Positions 36,041 through 48,000 of a stretch of DNA of 64,000 nucleotides are shown here, in pieces. The position numbers and the translations under genes are program-made. The DNA lies in NCBI RefSeq assembly GCF_030406325.1, contig NZ_JAUEQY010000005.1, forward strand, positions 186,001 to 250,000, read 5' to 3'. Source of the DNA: Actinomadura sp. DC4. GTDB taxonomy: Bacteria > Actinomycetota > Actinomycetes > Streptosporangiales > Streptosporangiaceae. Under the pieces are notes generated by a model, which was not told where the DNA came from, ran no database searches, and was given only the letters and a program-made list of their open reading frames with translations. The number at the start of each line of letters is the position of its first letter. The first letter of the stretch is position 1.

Positions 36041-39000
36041 GTGGCCAACGAGAACAAGCTCCGCGAACACCTGAAATGGGTGACCGCGGAACTGCGCGAC
36101 GCCCGGCGCCGCCTGGCCGACAGCGAGTCGGCCGCGGCGGAACCGATCGCGATCATCTCGATGAGCTGCCGGTTCCCCGGAGGCGTCCGATCGCCGGAGG
36201 ACCTGTGGCGGCTCGTGCGCGACGGCCGCGACGCGATCACCCCGCTGCCGGAGGACCGCGGCTGGCGCGTCCCGGAGATCTACGACCCGGACCCCGACCA
36301 GGCCGGCAAGACCTACGTACGGGCCGGTGGGTTCATCGAGGACGCCGCCGGGTTCGACGCGGAGTTCTTCGGCATCTCCCCGCGCGAGGCGCTCGCGATG
36401 GACCCGCAGCAGCGGCTCCTGCTGGAGGTCGGCTGGGAGGCCTTAGAACGCGCCGGGCTGGACATCGAGGCCCTGCGCGGCAGCCGGACCGGCGTGTTCA
36501 CCGGCGTGATGTACCACGACTACGCGGACGGCATCGGCGACATCCCCGAGGGCCTGGAGGGCTACCTCGGCAACGGCAGCGCCGGCAGCATCGCCTCCGG
36601 CCGGGTCGCCTACACCTTCGGGCTGGAGGGCCCGGCCGTCACCGTCGACACCGCCTGCTCCTCCGCGCTCGTGGCGCTGCACCTCGCCGCGCAGGCACTG
36701 CGGCGGGGCGAATGCTCGCTCGCACTCGCCGGCGGCGTCACCGTGATGTCCACGCCACGGCTGCTCGTGGAGTTCAGCCGCCAGCGCGGCCTCGCTCCCG
36801 ACGGCCGCTGCAAGGCGTTCGACGCGCGCGCCGACGGGTTCGGCGCCGCCGAGGGCATCGGCCTGCTGCTCGTCGAACGCCTCTCGGACGCGCGGGCGAA
36901 CGGCCACGAGGTGCTGGCCGTGCTGCGCGGCTCGGCGGTCAACTCCGACGGCGCCTCCAACGGCCTGACCGCCCCGAACGGCCCCTCGCAGCAGCGCGTC
37001 ATCCGCCAGGCGCTCGACGCCGCCGGGCTGACCGCCCAGGACGTCGACGTCATCGAGGCGCACGGCACCGGCACCGGCCTCGGCGACCCGATCGAGGCGC
37101 AGGCGCTGCTGGCGACGTACGGGCAGGGGCGCGATCGCCCGGCCCTGCTCGGGTCGGTGAAGTCGAACATCGGGCACACGCAGGCGGCCGCCGGTGTGGC
37201 GGGTGTGATCAAGATGGTGGCGGCGATGCGGCACGGTACGGTGCCGCCCACGTTGCACGTCTCGGAGCCGTCGCCGCACGTGGACTGGTCGGCGGGCGCG
37301 GTGGAGCTGGCGACGCGGGAGCTGCCCTGGCCGTCCGCCGACCGGCCGCGCCGCGCGGCCGTCTCGTCCTTCGGCGCGAGCGGCACCAACACGCACGTCA
37401 TCCTCGAACAGGTCCCCGAGGAGACTCAGGCCCCGGCGGAACCCGGCGCGCCGATCGTCCCGTGGGTCCTGTCCGCTCGTACGCCGGAGGCGGTGCGCGA
37501 GCAGGCCCGGCGGTTGCCGGCGGTGGAGGAGCGGCCGGTCGATATCGGTTTCTCGCTGGCGTCTCGTGCGGTTTTCGAGCATCGTGCGGTGGTCGTCGGG
37601 GTTGAGGATCCGGTTCCGGCCGGGCCGGTGGAGGCGGCCGGTGACGTGGCGTTCGTGTTCTCGGGCCAGGGTTCGCAGTGGGTGCGGATGGGCGCGGGGC
37701 TGCTGGAGTGGTCGCCGGCGTTCGCGCGGCGGTTCGCCGAGTGTGGTGAGGCGCTGAGCCGGTGGGTGGACTGGGACCTTCGCGAAGCGGTGGCGGATGA
37801 AGAGTTGCTGGGTCGGGTCGATGTGGTTCAGCCGGTGTTGTGGGCCGTGATGGTGTCGCTGGCGGAGGTGTGGCGGTCCTTCGGTGTCGAGCCCGCCGCC
37901 GTCGTCGGGCATTCGCAGGGTGAGATCGCGGCGGCGTGTGCGGCGGGCGCGCTGTCGTTGGAGGACGGCGCGCGGGTGGTCGCGCTGCGCAGCCGGGCTC
38001 TCCGTGACCTGTCGGGTTCGGGCGGGATGGCGTCGGTACCGCGACCCGCCGCCGAGATCCCCGTGGAAGACGGACTGTCGATCGCGGCCATCAACGGACC
38101 GCGCTCGACCGTGCTCGCGGGTGAGGTGGCCGCGCTGGAGCGGGTCGAGGGTGCCCGGCTGATCGACGTGGACTACGCCTCGCACTCTCCGGCGGTCGAG
38201 GTGTTGCGGGAGCGGTTGCTGGCGGACTTGGACGGAGTCGCCGGTACGCGGGGTGAGGTGTGGTTCGAGTCGTCGGTGACGGACGAGCCGGTGACCTTGG
38301 ACGCGGAGTACTGGTACCGGAACCTTCGGGAGACGGTCCGGTTCGAGGGCGCCGTACGGCGGCTGGTCGACCGAGGCTGTGACGTGTTCGTGGAGGTCAG
38401 TCCGCATCCGGTGCTGGGTGTGGGCCTCCGGGAGGTCGTGGAAGACGCGGGCGGGGCCGTGCTGGGGTCGCTGCGGCGCGGTGAGGACGACGTCACGCAG
38501 ATGCTGCGGTCCCTTGGCGAGGCGTTCACCCACGGCGTCGACGTCGACTGGTCGCCCGCCTTCCCGGGCGGGCGACGGGTGCCGCTGCCGACCTACCCCT
38601 TCCAGCATCGGCGGTACTGGCTGGAGCGCGGCTCCTCGGCCGACCTCGGATCGGCCGGGCTGCGGGCGACCGGGCATCCGCTGCTCGCCGCCGCCGTCGA
38701 GATCGCGGACGAGGGCGGCCTGCTCCTCACCGGGACGCTCTCGGCCGACGACCGGCCCTGGCTCACCGACCATGCCGTCCACGACATCGTGCTCCTCCCG
38801 GGCACCGCGATCGCCGAACTGGCCCTGCACGCCGGCGACCAGGCCGGCTGCGACCGCCTCGACGAGCTGACCCTCCACACGCCGCTCGTGCTGCCCGAGC
38901 GCACCGCCGTACGCCTGCAGGTCGCGGTCGGCGCGCCCGATGAGTCCGGGACACGCGCGCTGACCCTCCACTCGCAGACCGACGGGCCGTGGACGCGGCA

Positions 39001-42000
39001 CGCCACGGCGACTCTTACGCGCGGCGCCCCGCCGCCGCAGACGGTCGAGTGGCCGCCCGCCGGAGCGGAGGAACTCGACGTCACCGGCTTCTATCAGCGG
39101 CTGGACGAGAGCGGGTTCCACTACGGGCCGGCGTTCCAGGGGCTGAGGGCGGCGTGGGCGCACGACGGCGCGGTGTTCGCGGAGGTCGCGCTTCCGGAGG
39201 AGGCGGGCACCGACCCGTTCGCCGTGCACCCGGTCCTCCTGGACGCCGCGCTGCACGCGCTCGGGCTGGGGGCCCTCGACATCGGCTCCGGGCTGCTGCC
39301 GTTCGCGTGGAGCGGCGTCCAGCTCCACGCCTCGGGCGCGTCGGCCGCTCGCGTACGGCTGACCCGCGTCGGCGACGACACCGTGTCCGTCCTGGTGGCC
39401 GACGGCGCGGGGGTCCCGGTCGCCTCGATCGACGCGCTGACCCTGCGGCCGGTGTCCCGGGGACAGCTCACCCGGACGCCCGCCGACTCGCTCTTCCGCG
39501 TCGAGTGGACCCCCGTCCCCGCGGGCGACCCGGTGGAGATCACGACCTACGCGGACCTCGGCGCGCTGCCGGGCGACGCCGTACCCCCCTTCGTCGTGCT
39601 GCCGTGCCCCGCGCCGGGCGGCGACCTGGCCGCGGCCGCCGCCACGGCCGTACAAGAGCTCCTCGACACAATGCAGACCTGGCTCGCCGACGAGGCGTAC
39701 GCGACCTCGCGGCTGGTCATCCTCACCGAGCACGCACTCGCCACCGGGAACGAGGACGTCACCGGCCTCGCCGCCTCCCCGCTCTGGGGCCTGGTCCGCT
39801 CCGCGCAGACCGAGAACCCCGGCCGCTTCGTCCTCGTCGACGCCGACTCCCGGGACCTGCTTCCGGCCGCCCTGGCCACCGGAGAACCCCAGCTCGCCCT
39901 GCGCGACGGCGAGATCCTGGTCCCGAGGCTCGCGCGCGCCGCCACCGGCCTGGCCGCGCCCCGGCCCGGCACCCGCCTCGACGTGACCGCCAAGGGCACC
40001 CTGGAGAACCTCGGCCTCGTCGAGGCCCCGGAGTCGCTCGCCCCCCTCGAACACGGCCAGGTGCGGATCGCGGTACGGGCCGCCGGGCTGAACTTCCGCG
40101 ACGTCGTCCTCGCCCTCGGCATGGTCGAGGACGACCGCATGATGGGCAGCGAGGGCGCGGGCGTCGTCACCGAGACCGGCCCCGGCGTGACCGGAGTCGC
40201 GCCCGGCGACCGGGTGTTCGGGCTGTTCGCCGGCGCGTTCGGGCCGCTGGCCGTGGCCGACCACCGCATGGTGGCCGCGATCCCGGACGGCTGGTCATGC
40301 GAGCGCGCCGCATCCGTCCCGATCGCCTTCCTCACCGCCGCGTACGGCCTGCGCGACCTGGCCGGCCTGCGGCCCGGCGAGTCGGTGCTGATCCACGCGG
40401 GCACCGGCGGCGTCGGCATGGCGGCGGTGCAGCTCGCACGGCATCTCGGCGCCGAGGTGTACGCCACGGCGAGTCCCGCCAAACAACCGGTCCTGGCCGG
40501 GCTGGGCGTCGCGGCGGACCACATCGCGTCCTCGCGGGACGCCGCCTTCGAGGAGAAGTTCGGCCGCGTCGACGTCGTCCTGAACTCCCTCGCCGGGGAG
40601 CTGACCGACGCCTCCCTGCGGCTGCTCGGCGACGGCGGCCGGTTCGTCGAAATGGGCAAGACCGACATCCGCCATGACACCGAGGCGTATCCCGGCGTCG
40701 CGTACCAGGCGTTCGACCTGAGCGACGCCGGGCCCGAGCGCATCGGCGCGCTGCTCGCCGAGGTGACCGCGCTGTTCGCGGCGGAGGAGCTCCGGCCGCT
40801 TCCCGTACGGAGCTGGGACGTCACCCGCGCGCCGGAGGCGTTCCGGTGGCTGAGCCAGGCCCGGCACACCGGCAAGCTCGTCCTCACCTTCCCGGCCGGC
40901 TGGAACCCCGGCGGCACCGTGCTCATCACCGGCGGAACCGGCACGCTCGGCCGCCGCGTCGCCGAGCACCTGGTCGCCGAGCACGGCGTACGGTCACTGG
41001 TGCTCGCGAGCCGTACCGGCGGCGAGGGCCCGGACCTGGACGCCGACGTCCGCGTCGTCGCCTGCGACGCCGCCGACCGCGACGCGCTGCGCGCGCTCCT
41101 GGACGGCATCCCGGACCTGACCGCCGTCGTGCACGCCGCCGGAGTGCTCGACGACGGCGTCGTCTCGGCGCTCACCGCCGGCCAGGTCACCCGCGTGTTC
41201 CGCGCCAAGGTCGACGGCGCGGTCAACCTGCACGAGCTGACCTCGGGCCGCGACCTGGACGCGTTCGTGCTGTTCTCCTCGGCGGCCGGCACGCTCGGCG
41301 GGGCCGGGCAGGCCAACTACGCCGCCGCGAACACCTTCCTGGACGCGCTGGCCCAGCACCGCCGGGCCACCGGGCTGCCCGCGACGTCGCTGGCCTGGGG
41401 CCTGTGGGAGGAGCGCAGCGGCCTCACCGCGCACCTCGACGGCACCGACCAGGGCCGGATGTCCCGCTCCGGCGTACGCGGGCTGGCCACCGACGAGGCC
41501 CTCGCGCTGTTCGACACCGCCACCGCACTGCCGGACGCCGTCCTTGTGCCCATGCGCCTCGGCACGCGGCGGGCCGAGACGCCGGCGATCCTGCGCGGGC
41601 TGGTCCGCGCGCCCGCCCGCCGTACCGCCGAACCCGCGAGCCGGTCCGCACTGTCGGCCGCGGACCACGAACAGGCCCTGCTCGACCTGGTCCGCGGCGA
41701 GGTCGCCACCGTGCTCGGCCACACGACGCCGGAGGCCGTACCGGCCGGCCGGGCGTTCAAGGAGCTGGGCTTCGACTCGCTCACCTCGGTGGAGCTGCGC
41801 AACCGCCTCGCCTCCGCCACCGGCCTGCGCCTGCCGGCCACCGTCGTGTTCGACCACCCCACGCCGGGCGCCCTCGCCGCCTACCTCGGCGAGCGGCTGA
41901 CCGGCAGCCGCGATCGGTACGGGCCCGCGCAGGCACGGCCCGCCGTCACCGCGGCACCGTCCGGCGAGCCGATCGCGATCGTGGCGATGGCCTGCCGCTT

Positions 42001-45000
42001 CCCCGGCGGCGTACGGTCGCCCGAGGACCTGTGGCGGCTCGTACGCGACGGCCGCGACGCCATCTCCGGCTTCCCGACCGACCGCGGCTGGGACCTGACC
42101 GACCTGTACGACCCGGACCCCGACCGGCCCGGGAAGAGCTACACGCGCGACGGCGGCTTCCTCTACGACGCGGCCGACTTCGACGCCGGCCTGTTCGGCG
42201 TGAGCCCCCGCGAGGCGCTCGCCACGGACCCGCAGCAACGGCTCCTCCTGGAGCTCGGCTGGGAGACCTTCGAACGTGCCGGCATCGACCCGACCGCCCT
42301 GCGCGGCACCGCGACCGGCGTGTTCGCGGGCGCCACGCAGAACGACTACGCCGCGCGGATCGCCACCGCGCCCGGCGGCCTCGAAGCGCACCTGCTCACC
42401 GGCAACACCGGCAGTGTCGCCTCCGGCCGGGTCTCCTACGCGTTCGGCCTCGAAGGGCCCGCCGTCACCATCGACACCGGCTGCTCCTCGGCCCTGGTCG
42501 CGCTGCACCTCGCCGCCCAGTCGCTGCGGTCGGGCGAGTGCTCGCTCGCGCTCGCCGGAGGCGTGGCCGTGATGGCGACGCCGTCGGCGTTCGTGGCGTT
42601 CAGCCGCCAGCGCGGGCTCGCAGCCGACGGCCGCTGCAAGGCGTTCGCCGGCGCCGCGGACGGTACGGGCTGGGGCGAGGGCGCGGGCCTGCTGCTGCTC
42701 GAACGGCTCTCGGACGCCCGGCGGCTCGGCCATCCGGTGCTCGGCCTGGTCCGGGGCTCGGCGGTGAACCAGGACGGCGCCTCCAACGGCCTGACCGCGC
42801 CGAACGGTCCCTCCCAGCTGCGCGTCATCCGGCAGGCGCTCGCCGGCGCGGGCCTGGACCCGGCCGACGTGGACGCCGTCGAGGGCCACGGCACCGGGAC
42901 GACGCTCGGTGACCCGATCGAGGCGCAGGCGCTGCTGGAGGCGTACGGGCCGGACCGGGAACGCCCGCTGCTGCTGGGCTCGGTCAAGTCCAACCTCGGC
43001 CACACGCAGGCCGCCGCCGGCGCCGCCGGTGTGATCAAGATGGTGCTCGCGATGCGGCACGGCGTGCTGCCGCCGACCCTGCACGTGGACGAGCCGACCC
43101 CGTATGTGGACTGGTCCTCCGGCGCCGTCGAACTGCTCGCCGAAGAGCACGCGTGGCCGGACTCGGGACGCCCGCGCCGCGCGGGCGTGTCCTCGTTCGG
43201 CGTGAGCGGCACGAACGCCCACGTCATCCTGGAGCAGCCTCCCGCCGCCGACGAGCCGGACCGTACGGCCCCGCCCACCGGTCCCTGGCTGCTGTCCGGA
43301 CACACCGGGGCGGCACTGCGCGACCAGGCCCGCCGGTTGCGCGAGCACCTGAGCGAGCGCGACGACGAGCCCGGCGACGTGGGGTTCTCCCTGGCCACCG
43401 GCCGTGCCGCGCTCGAACACCGGGCCGCGGTCATCGGGTCCGGCCGCGCCGAGTTCCTGCAGACCCTCGGCCACCTCGCCGACGGGCTCCCGGCGTCGAA
43501 CCTCGTCACGGGCACCGCGCCCGCCGACGCCGCGAAGGTCGCGTTCGTCTTCCCCGGCCAGGGCGCGCAGTGGACCGGGATGGCCGTCGACCTGCTGGAG
43601 TCCGCGCCCGTCTTCGGCGAGCGGCTGGACGAGTGCGCCGCCGCGCTGTCCCCCTTCGTGGACTGGTCGCTCCGGGACGCCCTGCGCGGCGATCTCGACC
43701 GCGTCGACGTCGTCCAGCCCGCGTTGTGGGCGGTCATGGTCTCGCTCGCCGCCCTCTGGCGCTCCTACGGCGTCGAGCCCGCCGCCGTCGTCGGGCACAG
43801 CCAGGGTGAGATCGCCGCCGCCTGTGTGGCCGGCGCGCTGAGCCTGGAGGACGGCGCCCGCGTGGTCGCGCTGCGCAGCCGGGCGCTGCTGGACCTGGCC
43901 GGGCGCGGCGGCATGGTGTCCGTTCCGCTGCCGGTCGAGGAGATCCCGTTCCTGGACCGGCTGTCGGTGGCCGCCGTCAACGGCCCCCGCTCGACCGTGG
44001 TCTCCGGCGAGCCGGCCGTCCTGGAGGAGCTGCTCGCGGCCGAGGAGCGCGCCCGCCGCGTACCGGTCGACTACGCCTCGCACTCCGCCCACGTCGCGGC
44101 GATCCGGGAGGAGCTCCTCGGCCTGCTCGCGCCGGTCGAGCCCCGGGCCGCCGCGATCCCCGTCTACTCGACGGTCACCGGGGAGCGTCTCGACACGACC
44201 GAGATGACCGCCGCGTACTGGTACCGGAATCTGCGTGAGACGGTCCGGTTCGGGGCGGCGGCGCGGCGGGCGCTGGACGACGGCTGCCGCGTGTTCGTCG
44301 AGGCGAGCCCCCACCCCGTGCTGGCGGGCGGGCTGCGCGAGGTCATCGACGAGGCCGGCGCCGAGGCGGCCGTCATCGGGTCGCTCCGCCGGGACGAGGG
44401 CGGGCGGCGGAGGTTCCTGACCTCCCTGGCCGAGGCGCACGTGGCCGGTGCCCCCGTCGACTGGCCGGCGGCGTTCCCCGGCGCCCGGCGGGTGGACCTG
44501 CCGACGTACGCGTTCCAGCACGAGCGCTACTGGCTGGCCGAGGACCGGGCCGCGGCGACGGGACGGCACGACGCGCTGTTCCGCGTGGACTGGACCCGCC
44601 TGCCGCTGCGCCCCGAGGCCGCGCCCCCGTACGGCACCGTGCTGGAGGACTTTGCGACCACGGACCTCCGCGCGGCCACCACACGCGCGTTGACGCTGCT
44701 CACGGACTGGTTCGCGGCCGACCGTGACGGCGCCCGGCTCGTGTTCGTCACCCGCGGAGCGGTCGCCACCGACGACCGAGACACCGCGCCGGACCCGGCC
44801 CTCGCGGCGGTCTGGGGCCTCGTCCGTGCCGCCCAGGCGGAGAACCCGGGCGCGGTCGTGCTCGCCGACACCGACGGCACCGACGCATCGCGCGACGCGC
44901 TGCCGGCCGCCCTCGCCACCGGCGAACCGCAGCTCGCCCTGCGCCGCGGCTCCGTGTCCGTGCCCCGCCTCGCCCCGGTCGCCCGCGCCGGGAGAACGAC

Positions 45001-48000
45001 GACCGGCTTCGGCACCGGCACCGTACTGATCACCGGCGGCACCGGCTCGCTGGGCCGCTCGGTCGCCCGGCACCTGGTCGAGGCCCGCGGCGTCGGGCAC
45101 GTCGTCCTGGCCAGCCGCAGCGGCGGCGACGCCGAGGAGGTCGCCGCCCTCGGCCCCGCCGTGACCGCCGTCGCCTGCGACGTCGCCGACCGCGACGCGC
45201 TGCGCGGACTCCTGGACGGCATCCCGGACCTGACCGCCGTCGTGCACGCCGCCGGGGTCCTCGACGACGCCGTGCTCGCCGCGCAGGACGCCGGGCGCCT
45301 CGACCGGGTGTTCCGGCCGAAGGCCGACGCGGCGCTGCACCTGGACGAATTGACCCGCGACCGCGACCTGGACGCGTTCGTGCTGTTCTCCTCGGCGGCC
45401 GGCACGCTCGGCGGGGCCGGGCAGGCCAACTACGCCGCCGCCAACGCCTACCTCGACGCGCTCGCCCAGCGCCGCCACGCCGCCGGGCTTCCCGCGACGT
45501 CCGTCGTGTGGGGGTTCTGGGAGCAGGGCAGCGGGATGACCGGTCACCTCACCGACGCCGACCGCCGGCGCGTACGGCGCGGGGGCCTGGTCGCGCTGGC
45601 CGAACGCGAGGGCCTGGCGCTGCTCGACGCCGCCGTCGCCCGCCGCGAACCCGTCCTCGTCGCCGCGCGCATCGACACCTCGGCCACCTTCGCCGGCGCC
45701 GTCCCCGCCGTCCTGCGCGATCTCGTTTCCGCGCCCGAGGAAGAGGCGCCGGCGCTCGACGTACGGCGGCTGCCGGAGCTCGTCGGGGCGCACGCCGCCG
45801 CCGTGCTCGGCCACGCGCCCGGCCGTACGGTCACCGGCAAACGGGCCTTCCGCGACCTCGGCTTCGACTCGCTGATGGCCGTCGAGCTGCGCAACCGGCT
45901 GAGCGCCGCCACCGGCCTGCGGCTCCCCGCCGGCGCCGTCTTCGACCACCCCACCCCGCACGCCCTCGCCGCGTACCTCGAAGCGGAGCTGACCGGCACG
46001 ACCTCCGCCGTGGCCCCGGAGCCGTCCACCGCCCCCGCCGACGAGCCGATCGCGATCGTCTCGATGGCCTGCCGCTTCCCCGGCGGCGTCCGTACGCCCG
46101 AGCAGCTCTGGGACCTGGTCGCCTCCGGCACGGACGCGATCACGGAGTTCCCGTACGACCGGGGCTGGGACGTCGAGGCGATCTACGATCCCGAGCCCGG
46201 CCGGCCCGGCCGCACCTACGTCCGCGAGGGCGGTTTCGTGGACGGCGCGGACCGGTTCGACGCGGACTTCTTCGGCGTCAGCCCGCGTGAGGCCCTCGCG
46301 ATGGACCCGCAGCAGCGCCTGCTGCTGGAGTCGTCCTGGGAGGCGCTGGAACGCGCGGGCATCGACCCGGCCACTCCGCACGACGGGCCGGTCGGGGTGT
46401 TCGCCGGCACGAACGGCCAGGACTACGCCACCCTCGTCGCCGGCATGGCCGAGGACGCCTCCGACTACCTCGCCACCGGCAACTCCGCGAGCGTGCTGTC
46501 CGGCCGCGTGTCGTACCTGTTCGGCTTCGAGGGCCCCGCGGTCACCGTGGACACGGCGTGCTCGTCCGCGCTGGTCGCGCTGCACCTCGCGGCGCGGTCG
46601 CTGCGATCGGGGGAGTGCTCGCTGGCGCTGGCCGGCGGCGTCTCGGTGATGGCGACGCCCGCCGCGTTCGTGGCGTTCAGCCGGCAGCGGGGCCTGGCGG
46701 CGGACGGCCGCTGCAAGGCGTTCGCGGGCGCGGCGGACGGCACGGCCTGGGGCGAGGGCTGCGGCGTCCTGCTCCTCGAACGCCTCTCCGACGCCCGGCG
46801 GCACGGTCATCCCGTGCTCGGCCTGGTCCGGGGCTCGGCGATCAACCAGGACGGCGCCTCCAACGGCCTGACCGCGCCGAACGGCCCGTCGCAGCAGCGC
46901 GTCGTCGGCCGCGCCCTCGCCGACGCCGGCCTGTCGCCGGCGGAGGTGGACGCGGTCGAGGGGCACGGGACCGGGACGCGGCTCGGCGACCCGATCGAGG
47001 CCGAGGCACTGATCGCGGCGTACGGGCCGGACCGCGCGACCCCGCTGTGGCTGGGATCGGTCAAGTCGAACCTCGGCCACACGCAGGCCGCCGCCGGCGC
47101 CGCCGGTGTGATCAAGATGGTGCTCGCGATGCGGCACGGCCTGCTGCCGAAGACGCTGCACGTCGACGAGCCCTCGCCGTACGTCGACTGGTCCTCCGGC
47201 GCGGTGGCCGTGCTGGCCGAGGAGCGCGCCTGGCCGGACACCGGGCGGCCCCGGCGGGCGGGCGTCTCGTCGTTCGGCGTGAGCGGTACGAACGCGCACG
47301 TCATCCTCGAACAGGCTCCCGAGGCGGGTCCGGAGCCCGAGCCCGACACCGGCCGGCCGTACTGGCCGTGGGTCGTCTCGGCGCGGTCCGAGGCCGCGCT
47401 GCGGGCGCAGGCCGCCCGGCTCCTGCCCTACGCCGACCACGACCTCGGCGACGTCGCCTACTCCCTCGCGGCGTACCGCGCGGCCCACGACCACCGCGCC
47501 GTGGTCGTCGCGGCGGACGCCGAGGGGTTCCGGCGCGAACTGGGCGCGCTCGCCGAGGGCACGGCGCCGGCTCACGGCGTACGGCCGGACGGCGCGACGG
47601 CCTTCCTGTTCACCGGGCAGGGCGCGCAGCGGCCCGGCATGGGACGCGAGCTGCACGCGACCTTCGCGGTCTTCGCCGAGGCGTTCGACGAGGTCTGCGG
47701 CCACTTCGACCTGCCGCTGCGCGACATCGTGTTCGGCGACGACGCCGAACGGCTCGGCCGGACCGCGTTCACCCAGCCGGCCCTGTTCGCGTTCGAGGTC
47801 GCGCTGTACCGGCTCGTCGAGAGCTGCGGCGTGCGCCCGGACTACGTGCTCGGCCACTCCATCGGCGAGATCGCCGCCGCGCACGTCGCGGGCGCCCTGT
47901 CTCTGCCGGACGCGTGCGCTCTGGTCGCCGCGCGCGGGCGGCTGATGCAGGCGCTGCCGTCCGGCGGCGCGATGGCCGCGATCGAGGCGTCGGAGGAGGA

